64,000 bases of DNA from Smittia aterrima. Taxonomy: Eukaryota; Arthropoda; Insecta; Diptera; Chironomidae. The notes beneath the pieces are model-generated. The model was given only the letters and a program-made list of their open reading frames with translations. It searched no databases and had not been told where the DNA came from. The position numbers and the translations under genes were made by a program. The DNA lies in contig CP093830.1 of assembly GCA_033063855.1 (NCBI GenBank), forward strand, positions 806,854 through 870,853, read 5' to 3'. Below are positions 11,736 to 25,453 of the stretch, in pieces. Numbering within the stretch: position 1 is the stretch's first letter; every line of letters starts with the position of its first letter.

Positions 11736-12421
11736 GCTTTAATTTAGAGCCTTCGAGCATTAATGACGACGTCTCTCTGGAATTTTTAAAATTGAATGTG
11801 ATAATACACTTGAACACTTTTTATCTAGCCGAGTGTTGTACCATGAACGTTCGCGTCATTAAAAGTCTCACATTAAGAAAAATTATTTCGTCAAAAAAAA
11901 TTGTTTTGTCAATTTGAAGAGTGAATGCGAGAACTTGAACTAAAGATTGTGCTTATATCGCTTGGTGATCTCTCGTCATCATTCTTCCTCCTATCGAGTT
12001 CTTTGAGGAAAAGTCCTGAAATATATTTTGTTGATCCTGAATCTTTTGAGAACTTAGACATGGCTTTAGAATAGGAACTTACGTAGCTATTCCCAATTTT
12101 ATTATAATTTAAGTTAATGGAAAACTTCTATTTATTTCAAAAATTAGTTGCAAATCACTTAATCAGTACTGAGTCACAATGCAATTTTTGTCGTGTCTGT
12201 AAAAATTGAATCAATCAGCAAAACAGATTTTTGTAAAGGATTTTTCTTTCTGTCAAAAAAAGAGTTCACTGAATAAAATGTTGAAATGTAGCAAATCTTA
12301 AATATGTAAAGAAAGTTTTCTTATCTTTTGAGGTATAAAACAATTTTATTGTTCAGATTTCATTTGACAAACTTATTTTCTATACTGAGAATATCTAAGA
12401 TGATTCTAGCTATTGCATTAG
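11736..12421. other. Convergent 3' flank of AdipoR and the riboflavin transporter
   Basis: AT-rich, with AATAAA at 12272-12277 on the + strand. It presumably holds both 3' UTRs. The open frame at 11702-11917 overlaps the AdipoR stop in another frame and has no family signature. Confidence 0.55.
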
Positions 12422-14215
12422 TCAACCACTGCTACATGGATCGAACGATGAAAAGACTGTCGTAAAATTGACTACCGAGAAGGATATGATCGCACCCACG
12501 AAGCTTCCGATTTGCGTCCAAGTGCCGACCAGAACTAAGCTTTTGCCGCCTTGGTAACGGAATATTGTCGTAATTTTTAAACGAATGTATGACGCAAGAC
12601 CAACCACTGCAGTCCAGGAAATTACCTAGGACGTGATAAGATTAGTAAATCACTTTTTCAGCTTTCATTTTAGATCTTACCACAAGAATATCACCCCAAA
12701 CATTTCCCATCAAAGGCGGACTTGGCGACATCACAGCTGTTGCCATTGAATAAGCAGCGAAAGGAATCGATACCATGCACAAGGCGATAATATTGCGGAT
12801 TGATGTGGTGGTCACAAAGACAGCGATGAAGCAGGCAACTGGATTGGCAATTGAGCTTAATGTCACGGCAAGATGATAAGCGATGTTTCCATAAGGAAGA
12901 GTTCCGTATGCCATAATTGAAGGGAAAATTGCATTCGAGAACATGCAAACAAACCCAAGCAGAACTAGAAGTGCTCGATAGTTCTTGTCTGAGAGCTTTT
13001 TGCCTTCTTCCTTTGGAGGTAGATCAGAGTTTTCCGTCTCTGCGTTTGTCTGATTTGTATTATATTCATAAGTGTTGCCATGGCCTATCGTAACGCTCGC
13101 TGCATATTCTTTGCGGACTGATTTGAGCTTATCAAGTAATAGAAAAGATACGAAACTTGCAACAAAGAGCGACGAGATGATAAGAAAGAAAGTCTGCGTT
13201 CCAAATCGAGGTGACGGTGTTATTCTCTCAATGCTACCATCTTCTCTCTTCAAGCATTCGTCGTTTCCACCAACGCCTTGAATAAGTGCGACCACACCTG
13301 GCAAGAAGCCCGAAAGTCCTTCTCCGATCAAATAAGTTATTAAGTAGATATCTCTGAATCTTCCGAAGTAAGGCATGAAGAGAACACTCGACGTGCATCC
13401 AAGAAGAGCGAAGAAGAAAACATTGATGAAGATCGCTATTGAACGATCTGCTCCGAACATGTGAGCTGTTACTGGATACAAGAAGGCCATGCAGAACCCA
13501 GCTGCGACTCCAATCGCTAGCAAGAAGTATATGATGAAACTGTCTTTAATCGGTCGTAGCTTTTGCATGAGGCCATAGAGCAAAGGACCAATATTTCCGA
13601 GTTGAATGATAATCACGATGTATGAGGCGATGTTCCATCCTTCAGGAGTTGCATTCACCAAGATTGGAAGTTGAACATAAGTCGAGTTAATTCCAAGCCA
13701 AGTTCCCACTCCAAAGAAAATTGCCAAGATATCAACGAGAGCATTTCGATGAGCGAAAACAGCTCGAACTTTAGATATGTTCATTCTCATCTTTGCGTTT
13801 AGCAATTGAGAACTTTCTGTCGGTGGAGTCTCCGAACCAGATCGAGACGAAGAACTGTGAAAGATAATAAAATATATTTTGAAAAGAAATGTCTGGGACA
13901 TAAATATTTTATCTTATCCAATAATGAATTTATAATACTTGTGCGAAAAAAGTGAATTGATCGAATGAGCGTGTCTCTGTTTTTTAAAAGCAAGTTAACC
14001 CGACAGTTCACATATTTGTGTTGGAGCTACTAACTTTCTAAAAAGTTATCTACGATGAGCTGACAAACCCACAACAATGTAATCCAAAAAGCCAGACAAC
14101 ACAATGATTACCTTCGAATTAGTACAGCACCAGCCGCTTCTTTTGATTCTCTGTTGACAACTGATTTTTCATTTGGTTCATTCCTTCTCAGCTCGATATG
14201 AAGTTCACTTTCCAT
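12422..14215 (-). CDS. Rift: Riboflavin transporter (SLC52A family)
   Basis: Three exons on the minus strand give 493 residues: 14215-14112 (MESELHIELRRNEPNEKS...), 13854-12681 and 12625-12422. The long open frame of exon 2 begins with an intron-encoded Met; splicing instead brings in the soluble N-terminus of exon 1. The core opens with ILAIFFGVGTWLGINSTYVQ and LPILVNATPEGWNIASYI, typical of SLC52. It carries about eleven hydrophobic segments with a charged loop in the middle (around TENSDLPPKEEGKK). Exon 3 adds the last helices (GTWTQIGSFVGAIISFSVVN) and the end FDPCSSG. The family imports vitamin B2 across the plasma membrane for FMN/FAD synthesis. The name follows the Drosophila orthologue as I recall it. 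Confidence 0.9.
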
Positions 14216-15709
14216 TTCGTTTATTTCTTGCGCAAATGGCTATGTTTAGAGCAACTGATACTGGATAACTTAATCTAATCTGAGCGAAGCGATAAGGATT
14301 GTAAAAGGCGAATTTTTAGCGAAGTGCGCATTCAGCGTCCAACAGTTGATCAAACAATTTGTTAGCAGTTTACTTCGGAGAACATTAAAGAAATTGTTAT
14401 CTCCACATTTCTTCTTAGTCAATCTAAAACGTGATTTATTTATGGAAAACATCGAAAAAATTAAAATTCGTCGAGATGTGATAACATAACGAGGTCATGC
14501 GTAAAGAGTAGAAATGTTCTTGACCTTGGGAAATCTCGAAATATTGTCCGAGTTTCTCTTGTAGGAATTGAATAGCAGCGAAGGTGGAAAGGGAAAGTTT
14601 CTTACGTCATCAATGACGATATATGATGCAATTTCACTTACCTCAGCTATATCAAAAGCCTCAATTAAATTTTCACTGATCAAGCAGACCGCAAATTCAT
14701 TTTATGTCGAATGCTCTTATTATTGGCCACTGAGCTTGTTTAATTCTGATGATGTTAGCAAACTTTTAATTATTTTTCTTATTCTTGAAGAACGTTCTGA
14801 TGATGTCGAATGAAGTCTGCAGAATTGATTCACCGTCAACGAATCGAGAACAAATGAATTTGCGAAAGAACGCTTGTCACATTGGAGATCAATTAATATT
14901 CATTTCAATAAAAATATGCTTTTGTTTCGAAGAAGAAAATTGAGGCAAGTCCGCGGAAAAAGAATTTAATGAAAAATGTTTTATTTCTTAAAAACAAATA
15001 AAAGTGTTTTCAATTGCAAAGATTTTACTTGAACAAAATCTTTCTCAGTTTCATTTAATGATAAAATTTTCTTCATGTTGATAAACGTTTAATTTTTTAT
15101 TTCGATTCTGATTCGTTGATATCTTGGATTGACGTGTTTGTTTACATCAACAGCTGATCTCGCATTTTCGTTAATGAATTTTTACTTATTGTTTGTTCTC
15201 AAATCCTCTCTGACACAGCTCTGAAATCAAGTTATTTTCATGTTACTTATCAACGATTATAAACTGATAAGTTCCCAAGAATGAAAAGTTAGAGCTTGAA
15301 AGATATTTTTGTGGACCCGTCAACGGAAAAATAAAATTTGTGTTCGAATGTCAGTGCAGAGACGATTCATCTCTCGATTTCTTGTCTATTTATTTAGAAA
15401 GCAATCCTCTGTAATAATTGAAAATAAGTTTCTCTGCATGATAAGAAGCTCAGTGTTTTCGTGAAAGTTTTATCAGTTCGAGAATTCTAGTGCCGAAGAC
15501 GAAAATAGAAATATTACTTTGTCAAATGGAAGAAAAATCGCCATTTACAAGTTCGTCTCTGAATTTTATAGTCACAGAAAAATTAAATGACTTTAAAAGA
15601 TTAAATAGCAGTGCTTAATGCTTAAAATATTGATAGTTTGGTTTAGTTAGAGTTTGTAGAGCAGAAGACAATCTAAATTTAGTTGAGATTAAAGAGCAAA
15701 TGATTTGGA
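14216..15709. other. Divergent spacer between Rift and DCAF5
   Basis: About 1.5 kb of AT-rich DNA between two divergent start codons. Both promoters should be here. The short open frames at 14270-14813 on both strands overlap each other and carry no domain, so I do not call them. No repeat was recognised. Confidence 0.5.
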
Positions 15710-18700
15710 ATGGCGAATAACAATAATTCAATAATTCAACATTTATTCCGTCGACAATACGGAGTAAATCCGTCGAGTGATTTTCAGTTGACACTGTTCA
15801 AGGATCGTTTGTCAATTGCCAAAAACCTTTACAAACGAGATCTTGTCAGTCACTACGGATGTGTCAATGCAATCGAGTTTTCCCAGGAGGGAAGCTATCT
15901 AACATCAGGTTTGTTCATTAAAAATATTTTGTGCAGTTTACAAAACAAACAGAGTTGTGTAGCTTAAAGCGCAACTAAAAATAAATTCAAGCAATTTCGT
16001 GATGATAAGAAGTAGACGCTGTGTGATATTTTCTTGCCAAAATATTAACTTTTAATCGATTTTCTCAGGTGCAAAAATAACTTTCTCAGAAATGTTTTCC
16101 AAAATTTTATTTTTGTGTCCTATGAATCGAGAACGTTGATGAAGTGTAATGAATCGAATATTAATTTGTTATCATTTGTTTTATCTATGATTTATCTGAA
16201 TTAATGTAATGGAGAAAAAAAAGAAGAAAAGTTTCAAAAGCTCAAAAGATGGCGAAGCTTGTTCATCCTCGTGTAAATCTAAAATATTTGTTTTACATTT
16301 TAGGAGGCGATGATCGACGTGTCCTGCTATGGAACGTTGAGAAGAGTATCATAGGAGAAAAGGAAGAACCCCAGGTCATGCTGAAACAGCATTTGAGCAA
16401 TATTTTTGCCCTTAGCTTTGACAGCAAGAACACGAGAATCTTCTCTGGGGGCAATGACGACATGGCGATTGTTCATGACATTGAAACGTAAGTCGTTGTC
16501 AAATATTATCAATCTTGTAGTTATTTATCTTTTTTACATTGACAGAGGCGATTGCGTTGATGTCTTTTATCACACGAAGCCAGTCTATGGCCTTGGAGTC
16601 GATCCAAGCAATGATAATATTTTCGCAACTGCTGGAGAGGATGGTCGCGTCTTGCTCTTCGACATGCGAGCTGGTAATGACGAGCCAAAGGTTGTTGTCA
16701 AATATCGTCATCCTTTCCACTCCGTCATGTTCAATCCAATTGATTCAAACTTCCTGATCACTGCGAACTCGAAAGAGGGTGCAGCGCTATGGGACAACAG
16801 AGCATCTCAACGAATGCCATTACTTCGATATGGAGGAGAAGATGCCGAGCAAAGCTGCATGAGCGTTCGTTTTAATTCCATGGGGACTTTTCTTCTTGCA
16901 CTACGTCGTCGACTTCCTCCGGTCTTGTACTCGACTCCACATTCAGAACCAATTTGCCAATTTTACAATGAAAATTATTACAACTCGTGCACAATGAAAA
17001 GTTGCACATTTGCTGGCGCTAACGATGAATTAGTTCTCTCGGGTTCTGATGACTTCAATCTCTACGTTTGGAATGTTTCGGATGTTGACAGTAAGTTTTG
17101 TTTTTATTGTTTGATGAATTTTATTTATGAAATTTCTTAATTTCAGTGGAAAAACGAAATCAATGGGTCGAAAATAATCAAATGGTCTTATACGGTCATC
17201 GTTCAATTATAAACCAAGTCCGTTACAACCAAAATAGATGTTTGCTGGCATCTTCGGGAGTTGAAAAAATTATTAAAGTAAGACTCCCAATTCCAATTTT
17301 GATAATTTACTAAAGAGATTTTCTTTTAAAGCTTTGGACACCATTTGAACTTGAAAATTGGACGGGAAGTCTTACAGAGGAGATTCAAAATGAGCCGATA
17401 CGAGAAGTTTTCACACACGAAGAATACATTTCACTTGTGAGTTTCTAATTTTAGTCAAACAAAATCAATTTTCTAATATTTTCTTCTCTAGAACATGACT
17501 CATGACTACAGCAACCAGAACACTCATGAAGATCCAAGAATGATTGCTTTCTTCGATTACTTGGTTCAGCAAGAAATTGAAGGATGGAGTAGTGAACCTA
17601 GTCCTAACCACAACAGTGATCACACTTCTGAGAATTCTTCTCGGCCTGATAGTCCGACATCTGACACTGAGCCAACAACATTTACAACAGTAAAACCTCC
17701 ACTTGGCCATCATCGAGGTAAACAAAATTCTTTTCAACAAAATTCACATAAATTTATAAAATTTCATTGCTTGCAGAGAATCAACGTCGGGAAACTAGCC
17801 ACCAACGTCATAAATATCGTAACAGAATCGCATATCTCATTGCAACGAAGCGGAAATCTCTCAAAAGATTAGCTTTGAAGAGGGTTAATCGCACACCAGC
17901 TCGACGAATGAAAAGCAAATATGTTCCACGTCAAACGAAGCGAGCAGCAACGAGAGCAATGGGCAGAAAACCTTACGACAAAAAGATGCGACGACTCAGT
18001 GTTCAAAGCAAATACAAGAAGCCTGTTTCACACGAGCAAACGAGTGATTCAGAAGTGCCACAGAAAAGCAAAAAGCGTAGAACACAATCATACAATGCAA
18101 CATCGTCATATCGTTCGTTCCGTCGAAAAGCCAAAACTCCTTTATCATCAGCATCGAATACAAGCACGCGAGCTGCTGATAAATCTGATTCGAGCTCGGA
18201 CTATGACGATGACGACGACACTTTTGGAAATGGTACCCGTCCTTCTACTTCATCTGCTCAGGTTCTTGATGTCAACATTCCCTCGACGAGTACGGGAATC
18301 ACTTCAAATGGAAAAGGATTTTTGTTCCGAATGGCAAATACAAATAATGACTCAGATGACGACCAATCAATACCGGATACAAATAATCCCACAAGTGATA
18401 ACATGCTTCGAGTTCTCCGCTCACCGCCAATCAACAATAACAATCATCTTTCGCACTATGACCGCTTGAATGATAGAGCTACAACGAGTGGTCAACGAAG
18501 CAATTTCTTTACTTCAACGTTAAGACAGCATCAAGAAATTCCACCAAACGGAAGAAGAAAGAATCAACCGCCACCTCAGGAGGACGACTCGTCATTCGTA
18601 GAAGACTACGCTTCAACCAACTCGAATTCTTTAATGTCAAGTACTACTGAAAGTAGTAACGATTGCTATCCCGATTACTATGGCAAGAAACGGAGACTCG

Positions 18701-19011
18701 ACATTGGAAACGATGAAAATGGAAATGAGTCGTCAAATAACAACTCAAGCGTGTTTAACAACAATAATAGCTTCAATACTGTTAACAATAATTTCGCAAA
18801 TGGCGCATCAACATCAAATGGCAATGGATTATTCGAAAGTCCAAAAATAAAATTGACACCATCGGATAGTGGGCAATCATCTCTCCTAACACCCAGCCCT
18901 TCAAGCTCGCGAGCTTGTACAAGTAATGGCAGTCAACACATGAAGAAGCTGGACATCGTCAAACGAAATTACCGAAAAAACATTCAAACATCCGACGATG
19001 ATTCGGATTAA
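15710..19011 (+). CDS. DCAF5: DDB1- and CUL4-associated factor 5 (WD40 substrate receptor)
   Basis: Seven exons give 874 residues: 15710-15908, 16304-16487, 16546-17090, 17147-17277, 17332-17436, 17492-17717, 17777-19011. The first ~360 residues are WD40 repeats with near-diagnostic DCAF5 strings: NLYKRDLVSHYGCVNAIEFS, GGDDRRVLLWNVE, RFNSMGTFLLALRRRLPPVL, SGSDDFNLYVWNV, GHRSIINQVRYNQ and SSGVEKIIKLWTP. Then comes the conserved segment MTHDYSNQNTHEDPRMIAFF and EIEGWSSE. The C-terminal half is basic, then Ser/Asn-rich and probably disordered (runs of Asn near 18720-18800). DCAF5 docks substrates on the CUL4-DDB1 ubiquitin ligase; in mammals it acts on methylated proteins and on incomplete SWI/SNF complexes. 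Next gene downstream is another chromatin factor, Acf1. Confidence 0.93.
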
Positions 19012-19838
19012 ATTAAAACCAATAAAAATCATTTTTTTTCGTCGACGCCTTCGGAATCGTGACTAAAGTTAATGTAAGAAAGTGCGTGAAATAAAGAAGG
19101 TTGATCGACTTATCATTTCATCCCTCGATTTTAAGAATATTTCCGATTTTCATTAGCTTGTAAGTTTAATTTTAAGAAATAAAGATTCGATGTGATTTTT
19201 CAAAAACATATTAAACATGAAAATTGGCTAAATTTTAATTTCCAAAAAAAGCTTAAATAAATCTACAATCTTTAATTAAAGAAGTATTTTCAATAAACAT
19301 ATTTTACTTTTGGAGTTTAAAGGAAAGGAGTTTGGAGTTATAAAGCCTTTAGAGTCTTATCAGATCGTATTGATTCAGGTTTTGCTTTCGTTGACGAACA
19401 AAATAACATTTACCCAACAGATGGTAATCTGTCATGAGTTTCTAACTCAAATCAACTATTAAATGAAATCAAATGCAATGAAAGTAGCATAACAATTTAA
19501 GACAAACTAACCTTAAATTGACAGTTGGCCTTTTCCCACCAATTTTTGGTTCAAATATCTCTCGCTAGAGTCTCTAGCGTCGCGGGCCTTTTCATCATCG
19601 TTCTTCAGCAGCTGAACAAAAACTGAAGTTCTCTTTTAAAACCAGTGAATTAATTACTTTAAAGTAGCCAAGACTAAGTAAAATAGAGTCAATCGATAGA
19701 TAAAAGTTCTCTCTACCCACCGACATTGATTTTGAAGCAGTGAAGTGAATTCAATGCTGCAAAAAGCTTTGTGAAGTTTTCCCTCCAATCCAAAAAGAAA
19801 AAAAGTTTCAAGAGATCGCGAAACAAACGAGGAAAAAA
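19012..19838. other. Spacer between DCAF5 and Acf1
   Basis: Holds the DCAF5 3' UTR (AATAAA just after the stop, near 19021, and further candidates near 19180) and the Acf1 promoter and 5' UTR. A GC-richer patch near 19525-19625 may be the Acf1 core promoter. No gene recognised. Confidence 0.5.
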
Positions 19839-22800
19839 ATGCCACTTTTAAAACGAAAGCCTTTCAAGCGAAATCCGATCCCGCAAGGACTTAAAGATGA
19901 CGAAGAAGTGTTCTATTGCAAGCAAACAAAAGAAGTGTTCAAGTCTTATGAGTAAGTATCGCCGGAAAGTACATCAAATCATTGTTTTTTGCAACCCCAA
20001 GTTGCGCTTCTTCATTTCGAGTGTCGCTGACGAAGAAAAAAATTGTCCCACGCCACTCGCACCCTCAGCTGACATATTGAATTTCATGGTTTTATCGTTT
20101 TTACTCTTGATTCTCGCTACAGCGACTACTTTGAACGGGTGATGCTGACCAATTCCGTCATCTGGCAGTGCGCACTGACTGGAAGACCTGACCTAACATA
20201 CGCTGAAGCCATGGAATCAGAGAAAACAGCCAGAAGACTACTCCGTCAATTTCCATCAGCACTTCGTGGTCCAATTATACTCGTCGCAAGCCGCACACAA
20301 CGATCAGCATTAAAAGAGCTTGTTGACGATGTTTTCAACTTTATCAAGGATCGATATTTTAAGGATGAGAAGGTTGATGTCATGAATGAAAGTGGACGCG
20401 GTTGTCGATTCTGCAAAATCGTTGACATTGTCATGCCGGATGTAATCGAGTGAGTCTTTCGCAAGTTCTAACTAATTAAGTGACCATGAAGAAAATTTTA
20501 TCGATTGCAAATTTGTGTTCGCTCATGCATGTTTGTTTTGAAATCTGCGATTGTTATTGATGGAACGATTTTTTTCTTTTAGTTCTTCGAAGGTGTACGA
20601 GCCAACTGAGATCTCTTATAAAGTCGAAGCAATCGATGATGATAAGGAACCAAAAGTTTGGACTGTCAAAGGCGGATCACTTCGTCGTGACAAAACCGTC
20701 TTCACGAAGGAAAAGACAAAATTATTCCTAAAGCAGCAAGTAGAAGGATTCAATGCTATGCTCAAGGTCAAAGAGGAATCGCTTCAGAAATATGCCGTCG
20801 ACAAAGATTTGAAGATTGAAAATATTTTTGTTGGAAAAATTCCTGATTTCGAGATTTCAAAGAAACTTCAAGACAAAAATAAGAAGTCGCCGAAAGGAAG
20901 AAAGTCTGGAACAAGTAAACAAAGCGACATAACAAAATATCTTAATAACTCAGGATCATCAAAACCACTAACAACCGAAGAAAAGAAGAAACGCGATGAA
21001 AACTCCAAAAAGTTCAGAGAAGAAATGGAGGCAAAGCGCAAAGAAAAGGCCGATCTCGAGGCTGAAAAACATAAGAAGATCGTTGAAGAAAAAGCCAGAA
21101 TTGTTGCCAAAACACAAGCTACCGTAAGAGAGTTCAATCAGATAAGAGACGATTTAGAACTCACTGATCATCGTGTCATTCCCAAAGGCAAACTGATATC
21201 GACTCTCATAGATCAGAAATTCTTCGCAGATTTCATCAAAATTCTCGAGTTTCTTCATTCTTTTCCTGAAGTCTTATCGATCAGCGACAAATTTCCTTAC
21301 GGAATCACAATAGAAATTATTGAGCGAGCCTTAATCTTAAAAGAAGTCAATGGTCCACTCAGTGACATTCTTCAAGTACTTTTAGGAACGATCTTCTCAA
21401 TGCAAGTTGAAGAAGATAATGAAACGTCGATCGAATATCGAGTCAACGGAGACGTTCCACTAAAACATTCCAAAGTTGAGCAGATGAAAAACGCAGCCCG
21501 TTTACATAATTGGGCTTACCAGCACTACTGTACCAAGGTCAACGAGATGGTCATGGATTCAACGACAATAACCGAACTACTGCGATTGCATTTCATGGGA
21601 TCTGGCGCTGTTGTGTCTGAGAGAACATCAAAATATCGTTTTGCATCTCGTGGTGGATATAAGAGTCAAGACGATCCAGGACTAATTTTCACATCAAAGT
21701 ATCCTCATATCATCAAAGCTCTGTCTCAATGCAGTGTGTTCCAACTATCGACAAAAGACATTCTAAGAATTTTGACATGCTTAAGCGATCAAATTCTTAC
21801 ATATTCTAACATTCGCGATGTGATCGAAGATCGACTCGATAGAGCATTCACAGCAAGACTTGAATACAGAAATATCAAGGCAAATGAAGGAAGAAGAGAA
21901 AGAAAACTTATTGAGGAGAAGAAAGTGTTACAAGAAGAACTCAAGGCTATCATTGCAAAATATGATGAAGAAGCGCCAGCAAATAAAGAAGTTCTGATTG
22001 CCAAAGCCGAGGCTGAACACGAGAAGAAAATTGAAAAGATTGATTTACAATCTGCGAAAGATCGAAATACTCATTTCAAAGATTTGAAGGCTCAAGTCAA
22101 AATTTTCTTCAACCACCAAAACTTTCTCGGAATGGATCGAGCTTTCCGCAACTACTACACATTCGAGTCCGTACCAGGCTTGTTCGTTGAACACGATATC
22201 ACTTACTCTGGTGTTTGCATGGATCAGTTCGTTGAGAATAATCCAGCACTTGCACATTGCACAAAAGAGCAGCGATATGGAATTATTAAACAAATGGTTG
22301 TGAACGAAGAAGCAGGCTCGAGCGATGACAAAGAGAACAAAGTTGAGATTAATGGTGCAGCCACTGACAAAAATGTTACAAAGAAGGAGACTGATGCAGA
22401 TATGCAAAAGGATCTTTTCCTGTGCAACTGTGATCCTGCGACTTGCATAGTTCACTCTGACACGCCTGAAAGAAACAAGTGGACTTACTACAACACTGCC
22501 GCTGAACTTGATGCCTTAATAGAATCTCTGAATGTGAGAGGTTTCCGCGAAAAGAATTTGAGAGAACAACTTGAAGCGAACCGGGACTTGCTCGCCGATT
22601 ACATTAAAGACTGTCCAACGAACAAACTCAGCGTCGTGATGAGTGACGAAGAGAAACTCGACGAAATGAAGAGGATCGTCCGACGTATGACCAAAAAATA
22701 CGAAAATGCAAATCTTAACAGGGAAGCTGGCACAGATCCACATGAAATTTACGAACTCGCCCTGAGAGAAACACTGCTAGACTTTGAACAAAAGCTTAAT

Positions 22801-24891
22801 ATGGGTTGCTTAGGAAAACTTAAAGTTAGCGACAGAGACTTATGGCGCAAGTACATTGAAGATATCGATTATTGTGCTCTGGATGAAAACCTCAAGTGGG
22901 GGAAATCTCGAGTGGTTAATGGAGTTTTACATGTTAATGGAGAAGACAACGGTGATCATGAGGATGGAGTCGACGAAAGCTCTGAGATTTCAAGCTCTGT
23001 TGGGGATCTCGAACCAGCGCATACATTCGACTCCGGGAATTGTTCCGACATGGAGACCGATGACGATGAAGAGACTAAAATCAAGACGACTCAAATGGAA
23101 ACAATTAAGTTGAAAGTGAAAAATCTTGCAATGGCTCTCCTACAAATCGAGCAAGGAATTGACATCAAATTCATTCGTGCGCCCTTCGGAGCCTTGAAAG
23201 AGAGTAAGGATAAGAACACTGTGGCTAAAGATCTTAAAATTTGTACGAGAAAACTATTGAGCTGGGAAGAGTCGCTGGTTAAATGCACAAGCTATGCTCA
23301 GGTGAGAAGTTTATTCAAAAAATTTATTTCTCTTTGCTGAATTCGATTTATTTCTTTTGCTAGATTTTCCTTCATTACAATATTCTGTACGATTCGATCT
23401 TATGGTCTCGTTCTGCTCAACGCGTTGGGTGCATGATCTGTCGCCGAAAGAACGATCCAGAACAAACACTTCTCTGTGACGAATGTAACAAAGGCTGGCA
23501 CATGTTCTGCTTGAAGCCGAAGCTTACTCAGATTCCACAAGGTGATTGGTTCTGCCCTCGTTGCCGACCTGATGACTACAAGCCAAAGACTACAAGAAAG
23601 CGCAAACTTTTCGTTGAAGAAGTCGTCTCGGATGAAGAAGAAGATCTCACAGCTGACGAATCAACAGCTGATAGGTAAAATAAACTAACAGCAATCATAT
23701 CGCCATGGTTAATAATAATTTTTCTTATCACACAGTAATGTTGAAGAATCAGAGTTAGACGTTTGCATGGTTTGTCAGTATGAAGGCGACTTGATTCAAT
23801 GCTCCTACTGTGAGATGCAATGCCATCCCGAATGTGCCAAACCTCCAGTGAAGAAATCAAAACGAAAGGATTGGAAGTGCTGGAAATGTACAAGTGTTCA
23901 GCAACGATCAGAACGAATTAAGAGACGTCGCATGGATAGAGGTCATAGCCGTTAGTTTATTTATTTTTTTATTTTACAAAAATCAAATAGTTTTCATCAA
24001 CTTGTTCAAGAAAACACTGCAAGATCAGAAAGTTTTCATAATTATATTTGCATATCCTCGCTTCAAATAAATTGCATTTATATTTTTTCATCATGCAGAT
24101 CATCGTCGAATTATCAACACCGAAACAAAGCAGAACAATTGTTAATTTCCCTTATACTTTTTTGTTAATATAGATGACGAAGATGTCACAAGTGAACGAT
24201 CTGAAAGCGAAGAAGAACAACCATCGAAGATCAGAAAGGTTGAGAAACCAACAGCACGAGTCTCGAAGCGACTGTACGATGACAGCGAGGAATCGGATAG
24301 TTCAGAAGTTGAAGAACCACGCGCTAAGAAACAAGATGATGGAAGTCGACGAGCAAGTCGTAGAGTCTCTAAGCCATCACGCAAGAACTCACTTGAACTC
24401 GAAGAAGGACCAAGATCATCACGTCGCAGCTCAAAGAAGTTTGTTGAAGAGTCACCATCAGAGCGCCGAGCATCAAAGAGATCATTGGACAGCTTCAACG
24501 CTATAAGCTTAAGTACTTTGATCGATGAAATCATCAAACAGAAATATGCTTGGCCATTCATAAAGCCAGTTTCGGCCACTGAAGTTCCCGATTATTTTGA
24601 TGTTATTAAGAAGCCAATGGACTTTGGCACAATTAAATCAAAACTAAATCTCGGAGACTACAGATATAACGAACAGGTTATGAAGGATATTGAGCAAGTA
24701 TTCTTCAATTGCGATCTCTACAATGTAGCTGACTCTGAGATCTATGAGTAAGTAACAGCAAACACAAATCTATTTACTTTATTAACCTTCTTTAACATTT
24801 CAGAGCTGGAGCGAAACTGGAAAAATTCGTAGCTAAGCGAAGCAAGGATCTCGGCTTAACATTTAACACTTCAGACATGAACCTAAATTAA
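19839..24891 (+). CDS. Acf: ACF large subunit Acf1 (BAZ1A), ISWI chromatin-remodelling partner
   Basis: Seven exons give 1448 residues (fly Acf1 is about 1476): 19839-19951, 20123-20449, 20583-23301, 23364-23674, 23736-23950, 24174-24747, 24804-24891. Domains in order: WAC (about 22-145; DDEEVFYCKQTKEVFKSY, TGRPDLTYAEAMESEK); a Lys/Glu coiled coil (about 270-330); DDT (about 360-426); WSD/WAKZ motif (about 663; FRNYYTFESVPGLFVEH); PHD finger 1 (about 1076-1121; CMICRRKNDPEQTLLCDEC); PHD finger 2 (about 1168-1208; CMVCQYEGDLIQC); an acidic/basic linker; and a C-terminal bromodomain (about 1343-1440) that keeps the acetyl-lysine Asn in CDLYN. With ISWI it forms ACF and, with CHRAC14/16, CHRAC, which space nucleosomes. 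The start matches the family MPLLKRKPF motif. Confidence 0.96.
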
Positions 24892-25453
24892 TAAGTGTGA
24901 CCTTCACGTTTTTAGTTGAAATTTCCGTAACGCGTGAACTTGATTCATTGAAGTAGTTTTGATCAACTTTATTTTATAATTTATTCTTAAAATTTCCTTT
25001 GCGTCATTTGAGATCGTCTGGTAATGAACATTTTTTATCCTCTTCAAGAAAAAAATGTATTCTGAATTCTTTCTACAAGTAAGAATCTCTTGATGTACAA
25101 TCTAATTTGGAGTCTTCTTTTTTCCGCTGTTGATTTACAGACGGTTTTGAAAACGGAGGCGTTTCAGGTTCTAGAGTAAAGCCGATGTCACACAATACAA
25201 ATTACAAACAAACCGCTGTAGCGACTTAAGAATATTTAAGACTTTTAAAGATTTAAGCATAAATAATTTAAAAAGGAAATAAATTTTTTTGAAAATCAAT
25301 AGCAAAGTTTGTTTTAATAGCGAATCATCTGAAAAATAAGTTTTAAAGAAAAAAGATTTGTTCCCTAAACACGACAAGTTGGATTTATTCTGAAATTAAC
25401 TTTCTTGCGAATTACATCTTGGATTTCGCGATCAACACACTTCGATTGCTCGT
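24892..25453. other. Convergent 3' flank between Acf1 and the 80-residue protein gene
   Basis: AT-rich 3' UTR sequence for both genes. The open frame 25171-25377 (-) is Phe/Lys-rich and has no domain; I treat it as chance. Confidence 0.5.

Noticed and set aside
16406..17140. Long + strand frame starting at 16406 as its own gene
   Set aside because: Its first part is an out-of-frame reading of DCAF5 exon 2 and the intron; the meaningful part is DCAF5 exon 3.
17921..18469. 182-codon + strand frame inside DCAF5 exon 7
   Set aside because: A +2 frame shadow of the Ser/Asn-rich DCAF5 C-terminus; composition explained by the real frame.
22045..22455. 136-codon minus-strand frame inside Acf1 exon 3
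   Set aside because: An antisense shadow of the long Acf1 coding exon with no domain and no splice or promoter signals.
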